This document shows positions 1-8,087 of a DNA stretch of 64,000 bases, one piece after another; positions within the stretch are counted from its first letter, which is position 1, and every line of letters starts with the position of its first letter. Origin of the DNA: Variovorax sp. OK212 (lineage in GTDB: Bacteria > Pseudomonadota > Gammaproteobacteria > Burkholderiales > Burkholderiaceae_C); NCBI RefSeq assembly GCF_900112425.1, contig NZ_FOLP01000027.1:1-64000 (forward strand), written 5' to 3'. The notes beneath the pieces were generated by a model that ran no database searches, was not told the origin of the DNA, and saw only the letters and a program-made list of their open reading frames with translations. The translations under genes were made by a program, and so were the position numbers.

Positions 1-139
1 AGTTCGAGAGACGCACAGTTCTCACCTTTTGATCCAGAATCGCCACCTTTCGCATCCCGCGCCGGCCTATTCTTGGCCGAATGAGGTGAAGCGGTGGCCG
101 ACGCCGAAGGGGCGCTGATCCAGGCGCGGTCCGCGTTCC

Positions 140-490
140 TCACTTGCCGGTGTTCCAGACGTCCCGCGGCGCTTGGCCGATGCGCGGCGGGTGTGAGGCG
201 GTGACCGGGCCTCCACCGAGTACCTCCGCCCAGTCCCGCATGGCCGCGATGCCGACGTAGGGTGTGAAGTCGTCGGCGTTCAGTCCCGCGCGGTGTGCGG
301 CTTCCTGACCCATGTAGGCCGGACTCGAACTTCCCGTGGCGAGCGCCGCGCGCTCCGCGCGGCGGTGCACAAAACCGGCCTTGAAGGCCCGGAGCAGGGT
401 CTCGTTCTCTTCATCCGACAGATCCACCGTCGCCTTGTCGCCCGCGCGGTATCCCCGCTGGAACATGTCTGGGTCTGCGGTGGTGTTCAT
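140..490 (-). CDS. Small conserved protein of unknown function (intact copy)
   Basis: A 116-residue protein that I do not recognise by name. I chose the ATG at 490 (protein MNTTADPDMF) over the longer reading to 556 because the extra residues are proline/arginine-rich low complexity and a GAAAG stretch lies just before 490. The middle is rich in charged residues, and the end carries a motif NADDFTPY...AMRDWAEVL. That C-terminal block recurs in a decayed copy at about 53.0-53.3 kb (NADDFAPY...AMRDWAEVL), which shows that the family is real and was duplicated within this replicon. A run of eleven G (502-512; C on the coding strand) lies about 12 bases upstream of the start. No membrane segment or signal peptide is visible. 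Confidence 0.6.
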   Translation of the reverse strand: MNTTADPDMFQRGYRAGDKATVDLSDEENETLLRAFKAGFVHRRAERAALATGSSSPAYMGQEAAHRAGLNADDFTPYVGIAAMRDWAEVLGGGPVTASHPPRIGQAPRDVWNTGK

Positions 491-803
491 TTCGTGCTTT
501 CGGGGGGGGGGGCGCGATGGGCCAGGCGCCGGACGCAACGTCTCGTTGAGAGGCATTCCGCAGCTCTGCCGTGGCCGCCAGCCGGCGCATGCAGGAGGGG
601 CCAGTATTTTATCCGCTCGGTAAACGCTCGCGGTGTGCGCCTCTGACGCGGACCGCGGTGCCGATGACTCGGGGTCACGTCACGACGCACGCGAGTCGCT
701 CCGGGCGATCACAGGGGTTCCGGGCCTCTGTTCCCGGCAACGTGCGCGCGCAAGGCGGAGTGGGGGAGGGGAGCGGAAAAACGGGGCAAGTGGAGGGCAG
801 GGG
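491..803. other. Intergenic stretch without a supported gene
   Basis: Very GC-rich. It holds the 11-base G homopolymer at 502-512 near the start of the divergent small gene. The frames open here are compositional shadows with no family resemblance. The leader of the DUF932 gene starts at about 804. Confidence 0.5.
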
Positions 804-975
804 TGGGGCTTGCCTGTGTCGCTTCACGGTACCACGCGGTTCTCGCGTTCAAGGCCCTGCGCGCTTGTGCGTGCTCGGCGCGTGCCGCGCGCCTGCGGCG
901 GCCTGGAGCGCTGCGCTGCCGCGTGATCCACGGGCGTCGCAGGCAATCCCGCCTGTGTCACCTTTGGAGCTCGTC
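804..975 (+). ncRNA. Repeated 5' leader, copy A (radC-RNA-like), upstream of the DUF932 gene
   Basis: This leader is shared with copies at 2218-2405 and 7561-7742. Copies A and B share long identical blocks: TTCTCGCGTTCAAGG near 840, the GCGCGTGC/GCGGCGGCCTGGAGC segment, and GCTGCGCTGC near 910. All three share a hairpin with a constant AATCCC loop near 945. Here its stem is CAGGC/GCCTG, whereas copy C has GGGC/GCCC, a compensatory change. The leader runs straight into GGAG and an ATG at 976. The position in front of radC, DUF932 and DUF2958 genes fits the described radC RNA motif, but I could not compare it with the covariance model. Confidence 0.6.
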
Positions 976-1132
976 ATGAACTTCTTCTCTTCCTCCTCTT
1001 CTTACTCTTTCTTCCATTGCTTCGCCTGCCGTCTCCTTCGCTGCCCGGTCGTCGCTGTCGCTGCAGGAGGTCCAGCGCAGGGCGCCGGCGGTCTTTGCCG
1101 AGCGTGCGGCCGGGATCACCGGTCCCCGGTAC

Positions 1133-1825
1133 GTGTTCATCAGCACGCGCGACATCGTGATGGCGCTGATGGATGCGGGCTTCGAGCCGACGGCGGTGCA
1201 GCAGACGCGCTCGCGTGCGCCTGGGAACGAAGGCTACGCGCGGCACATGCTGCACTTCAAGCCGGTGGTGCAGGCGCCCTCGCTGGACGACGTGCTGGGC
1301 GAGATCGTGCTGATCAATTCCCACGACGGGCGCAGCGCCTACCAGTTGCGCGCGGGGCTGTTCCGGCCGGTGTGCGCGAACGGCATGCTGACGGCGATGG
1401 GCGACGTCGGGTTCGTCCATGTGAGCCATCGGGGGAACGTCGTGGCCAACGTCGTCGATGCGGCGCAGAAGATCACGCGCGATCTGGCGCAGGTCGGGGC
1501 GGCGGTCGCGCAGATGCGGCTGACGATGCTGACGCAGGGGCAGCAGCTCGACTTCGCGCGCGAGGCGCTGGCGTTGCGGTTCGCGGGTCATGACGCGTTG
1601 CCGGTGGAACCGCTGCAGTTGCTGGAGCGCCGGCGGATGGCCGATGTCGGTGACGACGTCTGGCGGACCTTCAACACGGTGCAGGAGCATGTGCTGCGCG
1701 GCGGGTTGCCGGGGCATACGGCGCGTGGCCGGGTGATGCACACGCGCGGCATCCGCGCGATCCGCGAGAACGTGCGGCTCAACACCGGGCTGTGGAACCT
1801 GGCGCTGCAGCGCATCGGCCGCTGA
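1133..1825 (+). CDS. DUF932 protein, start region apparently frameshifted
   Basis: DUF932 proteins are common on plasmids and integrative elements; their molecular role is not established. The reading frame is recognisable from the SLQEVQRRAPAVFAE segment (from about 1055) through RYVFISTRDIVMALMDAGF, and ends LNTGLWNLALQ. The frame is open back to 980 but has no ATG there, and the GTG at 1133 falls inside the conserved domain, so it is only a nominal start. The leader copy and its GGAG point to an ATG at 976 in a different frame (MNFFSSSSSYSFF). A one-base change in the pyrimidine-rich tract 980-1018 would join the two frames and give about 280 residues, a normal length. The gene is either recently disrupted or carries a sequencing error. 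radC follows downstream with its own leader. Confidence 0.7.
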   Translation: MFISTRDIVMALMDAGFEPTAVQQTRSRAPGNEGYARHMLHFKPVVQAPSLDDVLGEIVLINSHDGRSAYQLRAGLFRPVCANGMLTAMGDVGFVHVSHRGNVVANVVDAAQKITRDLAQVGAAVAQMRLTMLTQGQQLDFAREALALRFAGHDALPVEPLQLLERRRMADVGDDVWRTFNTVQEHVLRGGLPGHTARGRVMHTRGIRAIRENVRLNTGLWNLALQRIGR

Positions 1826-1834
1826 GGCGGCCAT

Positions 1835-1856
1835 GGGCCGGCGTCGCCGCCGGCCC
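1835..1856 (+). terminator. Hairpin just after the DUF932 gene
   Basis: A perfect 9-bp stem, GGGCCGGCG / CGCCGGCCC, with a TCGC loop begins ten bases after the stop codon. No U-tract follows, so termination is uncertain; it may instead protect the 3' end of the transcript. The stretch 1857-2217 holds no supported gene. Confidence 0.4.
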
Positions 1857-2217
1857 TGTCGACCGGGGCGCTCCCGTGCGGCGTGCTGCCGAGCCGCGGG
1901 CATTTGCCTGCGGCGCGCGCGGCACACCGCCATGCCGGGGCACCCTGTCTTTGCGTGATCTTGTCGGCCGACGGACCGATGGGGTGCCATCGGCCATCGG
2001 TCATCAGCCATGCCGCGGGCGCTGCGTCCGGTCGAATGCTCGCGCGTTTCGTCCGGGCGCTTCGCGTGGCCTTGACGTGGGTTGCAGGGCCGGCTTCCAT
2101 TGCGTTGTGTCTTTCAGAGCCGGCACCTGTGCGTTCGCCCGCTATTGGGTGGCAGCCAAGGACACCAGGCGGTGCGCGGAGGGTTCGAGGTCGCGGGCCC
2201 CGTCCGGGGCCTCTGCG

Positions 2218-2405
2218 CAGGGTGGGGGAGGGCTTGCCTGTGAGCCCTGAGGCTACCCCCTCGTTCTCGCGTTCAAGGCCCTGCGCGCGCTGCGCGTGCT
2301 CGGCGCGTGCCGCGCGCCTGCGGCGGCCTGGAGCGCTGCGCTGCGACGGGGTGGCGGGGTCTCGCAGGCAATCCCGCCTGTGTCATCTCACAGGAGTTCG
2401 TCATC
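2218..2405 (+). ncRNA. Repeated 5' leader, copy B (radC-RNA-like), upstream of radC
   Basis: Nearly identical to copy A in the blocks TTCTCGCGTTCAAGGCCCTG, the following GCGCGTGC-rich arm, GGAGCGCTGCGCTGC, and the terminal hairpin CAGGC-AATCCC-GCCTG. Between the last two blocks A and B differ in sequence and length, as expected if structure and not a protein is conserved. It ends CAGGAG-TTCGTCATC before the ATG at 2406. Its place directly before a radC gene is the context that gave the radC RNA motif its name. Confidence 0.65.
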
Positions 2406-3059
2406 ATGAACGCTTCCACTTCCTCCGTTGCCGCTGCGGGCTCTTCCGCGGTTTGCTCCGACCTCACGACGTCGCTGTCTGCCATGACGGCACGCGAGCG
2501 CAGCGTGCTCGAGGCGCTGCGGCCGTTTCTCGGCGCCGACGCGGAGGTGCTCTACGACGCGCAAGGACGCTCGTTGCACAAGCTGGTCTGCTTTGCGCGT
2601 GATTCGTCGCTGCCGGGGTGCACGCAGCTGCTGTGCGGGCTGCGCCTGGCGCGGGAGCTGCTCGCCGAAGAACTGCGCCCGGCCGAGGCCTTCCGCTCTG
2701 CCTACGCCGTCTCGGACTATCTCAAGCTGCACTTCGCGGGGCAGCAGCACGAGAGCTTCGCGATCCTGTTCCTCGATGCACGGTGCGCGCTGCTGGCCTT
2801 CGAGGACCTGTTCCGGGGCACGCTCACGGCGACCGGGGTGTATCCGCGGGAGGTGCTCAAGCGGGCGCTGCAGCACAACGCCGCGGCCGTGATCCTGGCG
2901 CACAACCATCCGTCGGGCGAGGTGGAGCCGTCGGCGGCGGACCGGGCGCTGACGGATGCGCTGAAGGAGGCGCTCGCGCACATCGACGTGCGGGTGCTCG
3001 ACCACTTCGTGGTTGCGGGAAACCGGGCCGTCTCGATGGCCGAGCGCGGCCTCGTCTGA
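2406..3059 (+). CDS. radC: RadC-like JAB/MPN+ domain protein
   Basis: A 217-residue member of the RadC (DUF2466) family. The C-terminal half has the metal-binding JAB motif HNHPSGEVEPSAAD (H-x-H-P, then S and D), preceded by AAVILA and followed by the usual LVRTDALKEA-like helix and 'DHFVVAG' strand. The N-terminal part is serine-rich (MNASTSSVAAAGSS) and lacks an obvious helix-hairpin-helix, as in the shorter plasmid-borne RadC proteins. The ATG at 2406 was chosen because the conserved leader and a CAGGAG ribosome site end there; the frame is open further up only by chance. Despite its name the family has no proven DNA-repair role; mobile copies are common beside antirestriction genes, as here. 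A strong terminator follows. Confidence 0.93.
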   Translation: MNASTSSVAAAGSSAVCSDLTTSLSAMTARERSVLEALRPFLGADAEVLYDAQGRSLHKLVCFARDSSLPGCTQLLCGLRLARELLAEELRPAEAFRSAYAVSDYLKLHFAGQQHESFAILFLDARCALLAFEDLFRGTLTATGVYPREVLKRALQHNAAAVILAHNHPSGEVEPSAADRALTDALKEALAHIDVRVLDHFVVAGNRAVSMAERGLV

Positions 3060-3071
3060 GCGAGGCCTTGC

Positions 3072-3094
3072 GGGGCGCTTCGGCGCCCCTTTTT
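3072..3094 (+). terminator. Rho-independent terminator after radC
   Basis: A 7-bp G/C stem, GGGGCGC / GCGCCCC, with the very stable TTCG tetraloop is followed immediately by TTTTT. It lies 13 bases past the radC stop codon. Confidence 0.9.
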
Positions 3095-3100
3095 CGTTTT

Positions 3101-3120
3101 CTTTCTTTCTTTCTTTCTTT
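3101..3120 (+). repeat. Tetranucleotide repeat (CTTT)5
   Basis: Five tandem CTTT units directly follow the radC terminator in otherwise GC-rich DNA. Copy number at such tracts is prone to slippage. No gene reads through it. Confidence 0.8.
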
Positions 3121-3653
3121 CGGCCTCGCTTTTTGAACGGCGTGCGTTCGGGGTGGTCGCGCGCGGCGCACGCTCGCACGCTGGCCGCGCGAGGTGCCGG
3201 CGGCGCTTGTCGTGCGCGCGGGTGCACAGCGCAGGCGCTCGCACGCTGGCACGTGCGCGCTCAAGTCGCTTCCATCAGCGCCGCGTGGCGGCGAGGGCCC
3301 GCCTCGTCAGGTCCGGCGCTGGCACGCCGGGACGCGCATGCACGGTGAGTGGGCTGGCCGCATCCCTGGCACGCGGCAGCTCGCAGGCGCTGGCGGCCAT
3401 ATGTGGCCTGCGGCGGGGAGGTGTCGACCCGCGGTCGTGCCGCCTCTGGATCGACGCATGGCGCGGGTCGCTCCCCGCTCCAGGGTGAAGGCTTCGCCCC
3501 CGTGCTCGCCCGGTCCTCGCGGCGCTCGGCTGCGGCCTGCGCCCGGGCCCCGGACCTTCTCGCTGGCCCCTCGCCCGGTCTGCGTCGAGGCGGCTCCGAC
3601 AGCAGGTTTTCCTTCTTCCACCCCCGCGGCAGGTGCCGCAGAAAGGCGTTGCC
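3121..3653. other. GC-rich leader of the ArdC-like gene, no supported gene
   Basis: No frame here resembles a known protein. The segment ends in a GC-rich stretch with several possible hairpins and the ribosome site AGAAAGG before the ATG at 3654. It resembles the three conserved leaders in layout and composition but lacks their AATCCC-loop hairpin. Confidence 0.5.
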
Positions 3654-4775
3654 ATGACTCGATCTTCAGGCGCTTTCGCGCGACGCGGCACGTCGGCCTC
3701 GGCCGCTGCGCGGCCCCCGGCTGCCACGGGCGTTCCCCCCGTACCCCCCGAGGACCCACCCACTACAGGGCTGCGGGAATGGCCTCAGGCGCCACGGCGC
3801 CCGGGCGGGCGCCTGGATGTGCGACAGGCCGTGACGGACCGGATCATCGCCATGCTCGCGCAGGGCAGCCACGTGGCCCGTGCCCGCTGGGTCGCTGCGG
3901 CGTCGCGCGGCTTTCCGCGCAACCTTCACAAGGGACGGTGCTACCGGGGAGCGAACGTGCTGCTGCTGTGGGACGAGGCCATTGCACAGGGCCATGCGAC
4001 GAACGTCTGGATGACCTACCGGCACGCCGCGATGCTCGGTGGTCAGGTCCGCAGGGGCGCACGCGGGGTGATGTGCGCGCATTTCGATCGTGTACCCGGC
4101 CGCCCGGCCCGCGACGAGGCACACGCGGGTGCGGCTGGCGAGAGGGCGACCTGCGGCGTGGGTGAGGGTGAGGGTCTCGAGTCGGCACACGTCGGCGTGC
4201 TGCGGTGTCGGCCATTCTGGTTGTTCAACCTGGCCCAGGTCGACGGGCTGCCGGACGATCCGGGCATGGCGGCATGCGAGGGGGCGTCGGCATGGGCGGG
4301 CCCCCTGGCAGGCGAGGGCCGCGGGGCGGTGGAGACCGCGCTGCGGCTGGTTGCCGGCTGCGACGCCGTGGTGCGACATGGCTTCGGGGTCGCGAGCTAC
4401 GTGCCGGTGCGCGACGAGATCCGCTTGCCGTTGCCGAAGCGGTTTGCGAGCGCCGAGAACTACTGCGCCACGCTGTTGCACGAACTCGTGCACTGGACGG
4501 GGCATCCGGCGCGGCTGCACCGCGCGTTCGGCCCGCGCTTCGGTGACGTGGCGCCTGCGTTCGAGGCGCTCGTGGCGGAGCTGGGCTCGGTTTTTCTCAT
4601 GGGGCACTGTGGGCTCGTCCAGGCCACCATCGAGGGCCACACGGGCTGTGTGGAGGCTTGGCTGCAGTTGTTGCGCCATGACCGATCGGCGATCTTCACG
4701 GCCGCGCGGCATGCCAGCGATGCGTTCGACTGGATCCTGGCACGAGGCCTGCCGGAAGTCGAAGACCTTCGTTGA
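3654..4775 (+). CDS. ArdC-like antirestriction protein (ssDNA-binding domain plus zincin)
   Basis: A 373-residue protein with the two-part architecture of plasmid ArdC proteins. Residues about 55-150 form the N-terminal ssDNA-binding domain (FPRNLHKGRCYRGANVLLLW, then WMTYRHAAMLGGQVRRG). Residues about 230-330 form a zincin-like metalloprotease domain with HELVHWTGH beginning at His276 and a downstream ELGSVFL glutamate. In known ArdC the first domain coats incoming single-stranded DNA and protects it from restriction. An insertion rich in Gly/Ala/Arg (about 145-180) and a proline-rich N-terminus are less conserved. The start at 3654 has AGAAAGG upstream; a start at 3633 is possible but lacks this. 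It lies among other establishment genes, consistent with early expression after transfer. Confidence 0.8.
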   Translation: MTRSSGAFARRGTSASAAARPPAATGVPPVPPEDPPTTGLREWPQAPRRPGGRLDVRQAVTDRIIAMLAQGSHVARARWVAAASRGFPRNLHKGRCYRGANVLLLWDEAIAQGHATNVWMTYRHAAMLGGQVRRGARGVMCAHFDRVPGRPARDEAHAGAAGERATCGVGEGEGLESAHVGVLRCRPFWLFNLAQVDGLPDDPGMAACEGASAWAGPLAGEGRGAVETALRLVAGCDAVVRHGFGVASYVPVRDEIRLPLPKRFASAENYCATLLHELVHWTGHPARLHRAFGPRFGDVAPAFEALVAELGSVFLMGHCGLVQATIEGHTGCVEAWLQLLRHDRSAIFTAARHASDAFDWILARGLPEVEDLR

Positions 4776-5110
4776 GGCATCGGCAGCGCCGCCGTGCGGT
4801 GCACGCCCCGTCGCAGCGGTCGGTGCTGGGTCGTGGCGGCGCTGCTTCTTGTCTTCCCTGGCGAAGTTGTCTTCTATCGGCTGCAAGACTGAAGTTTTTG
4901 TCTGAACTATCGGACAGCACGACCATCGATCGGCGACGGCAGGCCAGACATCGGACTGGCCGATGCCGGGCGTCGCACCCGAGCGCGGGCTCGATGGGAA
5001 GCCACCCCAACGGCCTCAACTCCCGCAGTTGCCCGGCCCCGGGCAGCCCTCGCGCGCGCACCGGGCGCGAAAGGGCGCGCGGGGCGCATGCCGCGGGGCG
5101 ACGCGCGCCG
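4776..5110. other. Convergent intergenic stretch
   Basis: This stretch lies between the ends of the ArdC-like gene and panD. I see no gene and no clear terminator with a U-tract. Short imperfect palindromes (GGCCAG...CTGGCC near 4945) are the only structure. Confidence 0.4.
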
Positions 5111-5512
5111 TCAGGCCATGGCCGGGGCGGGCGCTGCGGCCTGGACCGGGATGTGGGCGCGCTGTTCCTTGATGCGGTTGGCGTCGTCCACGAAGACGAG
5201 CCTGGGTTGGTGGCCCGCCACCTGGTCTTCCGCCACCAGGCCGAAGGCCGCGATGATGACCAGGTCGCCCACGGACGCGCGGCGCGCGGCGGAGCCGTTG
5301 AGCGAAATGATGCCGCTGCCGCGCTCGCCGCGGATTGCGTAGGTGACGAAGCGCTCGCCATTGTTGATGTTCCAGATGTGGACCTGCTCGTTCTCGGCCA
5401 GGTTGGCGGCATCGAGCAGGTCTTCGTCGATGGCACAGGAGCCTTCGTAGTGCAGTTCGCAGTCGGTGACGGCCACGCGATGAATCTTGGACTTGAGCAG
5501 GGTGCGGAACAT
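5111..5512 (-). CDS. panD: Aspartate 1-decarboxylase (PanD)
   Basis: A complete 133-residue PanD, the pyruvoyl enzyme that decarboxylates L-aspartate to beta-alanine for pantothenate and CoA synthesis in the cytoplasm. All hallmark residues can be read: Lys9, the self-cleavage site Gly24-Ser25 in HYEGSCAIDE, Arg54, Thr57 and Tyr58 in NGERFVTYAI, and the NGSAARRASVGD loop. The length is normal for the family. The start at 5512 gives the canonical MFRTLLKSKIHRV. No other pantothenate genes are near; it sits alone on the minus strand between an ArdC-like gene and an unknown gene, so it is probably cargo or a second copy. The divergent interval 5513-5839 presumably holds its promoter. Confidence 0.97.
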   Translation of the reverse strand: MFRTLLKSKIHRVAVTDCELHYEGSCAIDEDLLDAANLAENEQVHIWNINNGERFVTYAIRGERGSGIISLNGSAARRASVGDLVIIAAFGLVAEDQVAGHQPRLVFVDDANRIKEQRAHIPVQAAAPAPAMA

Positions 5513-5839
5513 GGGTCGAACGCTTTCTTTGTCTCTGAGCAACGATGGGTCGGTCTTGCGTCCTGCGAGGGGTGCGCGAGGCTGAGAAGGGTGTGCGCCG
5601 GGCGGCGCTGCGCGGCGGGCGAAGCATAGTCGGGCCACGGGCGCGGCTCGCGCCCGAACTGTGACAAGAGACGTCAAGCGGCACGAGGCGGGCTGCCCGC
5701 GCGGGCGGGGCGGACTGCCCCGGAGCGTTGCACGTCGTCCTTGCGGTATGGGGTCGCGTGCACGGTGCAGGGTCTGGCCGGCCGGGTGCGGTGCGCCCGG
5801 TACCATTCCAAGAACGGCCATGGTCAACGAGAAGGGGGG

Positions 5840-6775
5840 ATGGAGATGGACAGCGCGCGCCGCAAATCGACGGGGGACATCGTCGATGCCGAATCGCTTT
5901 GGGACACGCACCCGGTCGACAAGGACGACTACGAGTGCCATGACTGCGCGGTCAAGGCGTGGCCTGCGTCCTATCTGCGCGGCGTCAATCTCCGGCGGCC
6001 CTATTTCAAGCTCTCGCCCAACGCCAGTCACGGACCATCCTGCGGCGTGCTCGGCGCGCAGACGTACCTGGAGCGCGCAAAGGCCGCTCCCCTGGGGACA
6101 GGCGAGGGTGGGTTTCCGCTTCCCTGGCCGGACAGGCTCGTGCTCGCGCACGAGCGGCCTGCCGTCGACGTGGCAGGCACCGGCCGCGGCCCGGACGCCG
6201 CCTCTGGAAACCGGACCAGGGCCGGAGGTGGCGGCCCGCCGCGTGGGGGCGGGGAAGGCCGTCGTGGCCACGCCGTCGGCACCTTGCGCCCGATCTGCCG
6301 CGCCTACATCGCCTTTCCCCATGACCGCGCCGGGTTGCCGTTGGCAGTGCCGCAGTGCGTCGGACAGACATTCGATCAGGTCTTCCGTCGGCTCTCCGGC
6401 AGCGAGATCACGGTGCATCGAGAGCCCCGGCGCCTTTACTACGCCGCCTTGCAGTGGTGTGCCCCCACGGTCAACGAAGCCGCGGCGGAATGGCTCCTGG
6501 ATGCGGGCGAGTGGGATGCGGCGCACAAGCGCCGCGGCATCGCGTACCGCGTGCGCGTGGTCTGGTCCCACTGGACGCCGCGGCAGCGAGAATCGCTGCG
6601 CCGCGAGGTCGAGATCGCACGCGACGAAGCGAAGCAGCACAAAGAGAAGGCGGTCAAGGCGTGGATGTTCTTCGTGGGCACGCAGGACGCGGACGATCCC
6701 GCGTTGCTGGTGGTCGATCGGTTCGAGCTGGTCTGCTGCCTGATGGCGCAGATGATCTATCCACCGCGGGCGTGA
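5840..6775 (+). CDS. Unknown protein with a CoiA-like cysteine cluster
   Basis: A 311-residue protein that I do not recognise. The N-terminus has YECHDCAVKAWPASYLRGVNLR followed by YFKL and HGPSC, a C-x2-C...F...H...C arrangement that resembles the zinc-binding start of CoiA-like nucleases. That reading is an inference only, and no PD-(D/E)xK nuclease motif is evident. Residues about 120-180 are Gly/Pro/Arg-rich low complexity. The C-terminal half is well ordered (RLYYAALQWCAPTVNEAA, WSHWTPRQRESLRREVE, FFVGTQDADDPALLVVDRFELV). The start ATG at 5840 follows GAAGGGGG; a second ATG at 5846 is equally possible. It stands alone, divergent from panD. Confidence 0.65.
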   Translation: MEMDSARRKSTGDIVDAESLWDTHPVDKDDYECHDCAVKAWPASYLRGVNLRRPYFKLSPNASHGPSCGVLGAQTYLERAKAAPLGTGEGGFPLPWPDRLVLAHERPAVDVAGTGRGPDAASGNRTRAGGGGPPRGGGEGRRGHAVGTLRPICRAYIAFPHDRAGLPLAVPQCVGQTFDQVFRRLSGSEITVHREPRRLYYAALQWCAPTVNEAAAEWLLDAGEWDAAHKRRGIAYRVRVVWSHWTPRQRESLRREVEIARDEAKQHKEKAVKAWMFFVGTQDADDPALLVVDRFELVCCLMAQMIYPPRA

Positions 6776-7560
6776 AGCTGCGCTTCGTTGCAGAGGCGAC
6801 ACTGTGTCGCGCTCGGCCCGTGCCTGCGGCCGCGCGTGCGCCGCATGCGGTTCGCGTCGACCCGGCCTTCGATGTGACGTCCAGAAGCGCCGGCGAGAGG
6901 TCGCGCGACGTCCCTGGAACGGCACGGGAGGCCGACCGGGCCGCCCGGGCCGCCCGGGCCGGCCGGGTCGACGATCGCCGCGTCCTCTCCGCTGCCGAAT
7001 CCGTGCGGCGGGTGCTCGGTGCCGCCGGGCAGCGGGTGCAGCGAGACGCTGGTTTGCGACCGTGTCCAAGCGCCAGCGGCAAGGACTTGGTGACGTTCGA
7101 GGAATGGGGCCATCTGAGGGTCGAGGCAGCGGCGCCGCCTGGGTGCGCCCCTGGCGGACTTGGGCGGGCCGACCCGGACACTGTGCGGACATGGCGCTTG
7201 GCGCGCGGCGGTGGCCGGTGAGTTCCGTGCTGCGCCAAGCCGTTGATTTTTCGAAGATTCTCCGGTGCCTTGGCGCAAGAAGGCGGGGGACTCCCATGCG
7301 GCGCCGGGATCCAGGCGAGGTGGGCAGGCGTCTTGTGGTTCTCGGCGGTGGCGAGCGGGTTGGCGCAGCGGAGTGGGGATTGCGCGCTGCCGAGCTGGAT
7401 TGCGCTCCATGAGGTGTGGCCGCCGCAGTCTCGATCGTGCGGCGCAGCCTGATCGCTGTGCTGGGGGCGGCGCTTTTCACTGCGACTGGACGCTTGGCTC
7501 CCTCGCGTCTGCCGCGGCACAGCATGGCGCGCGGGGAGCCGCGGCAGGGTAATCAAGGCA
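6776..7560. other. Intergenic stretch without a supported gene
   Basis: About 785 bases of GC-rich sequence with a short tandem array of GGGCCGCCC near 6936-6966 and no frame that resembles a protein family. It may include the promoter for the leader that starts at about 7561. Confidence 0.5.
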
Positions 7561-7742
7561 GGGGAGAGCGGGCTGGGCTCGCTGTTTCCTTCAGGGTGCC
7601 ACACCGTTCTCGCCGTCAAGGTCTGCGCGCACGGTGTGCGCTGGCGGGCTGCGCCCGTCTGCGAACCCTGACCGCTGCGCTGCGGCGTGCCGGTGACGGT
7701 CTCGGGCAATCCCGCCCTGCATCCTTCCAAGGAGAGACCGTC
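7561..7742 (+). ncRNA. Repeated 5' leader, copy C (radC-RNA-like), upstream of the DUF2958 gene
   Basis: More diverged than copies A and B but plainly the same element. It has TTCTCGCCGTCAAGGTCTGCGCGC near 7607, a perfect hairpin GCGCAC-GGT-GTGCGC where A and B have GCGCGC-rich arms, CCGCTGCGCTGCGG near 7673, and the last hairpin GGGC-AATCCC-GCCC near 7705. The last stem replaces an A-U pair of the other copies by G-C while the AATCCC loop is unchanged. It ends in AAGGAGAG before the ATG at 7743. Confidence 0.6.
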
Positions 7743-8087
7743 ATGACGAATCTTTTGAGCGACGACCAGCGCGCGCTGCTGCAGGCCCATGGCCGGACAT
7801 CGGCCGAGAACCCGCGTCACGATCCGGCGCCTGTGGTCAAGCTGTTCACGCCCCACGCGGGCGCGACCTGGCTGCTGAGCGAACTGGACGCCGGCGGCGC
7901 CATCGCGTTCGGGCTGTGCGACCTGGGCGTGGGCTGTCCCGAACTCGGCTATGTGAGCCTGCTGGAGCTGGAGGGCCTGCGCGGGCCATGGGGGCTGGCG
8001 ATCGAGCGCGATCTGCATTTCGTGGCCAACAAGCCCCTGAGCGGTTATGCGCGTGAGGCGCGACTGGGCGGGCGCATCGTGACCTAG
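7743..8087 (+). CDS. DUF2958 family protein
   Basis: A 114-residue protein that matches the DUF2958 family over its whole length: MTNLLSDDQRALLQAHG at the start, PVVKLFTPHAGATWLLSEL, the AFGLCDLGVGCPELGYVSL core, and RDLHFVANKPLS near the end. Members are widespread on conjugative elements and plasmids of Proteobacteria. The function is unknown, although the context (RadC, ArdC, DUF932) suggests a part in establishment after transfer. The start at 7743 is fixed by AAGGAGAG and by the conserved leader, which ends there. It appears to be a single-gene transcription unit. Confidence 0.85.
   Translation: MTNLLSDDQRALLQAHGRTSAENPRHDPAPVVKLFTPHAGATWLLSELDAGGAIAFGLCDLGVGCPELGYVSLLELEGLRGPWGLAIERDLHFVANKPLSGYAREARLGGRIVT

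Noticed and set aside
571..975. Upstream extension of a coding frame through the first leader
   Set aside because: The leader is conserved with indels in three places and in different frames, so it is not coding.
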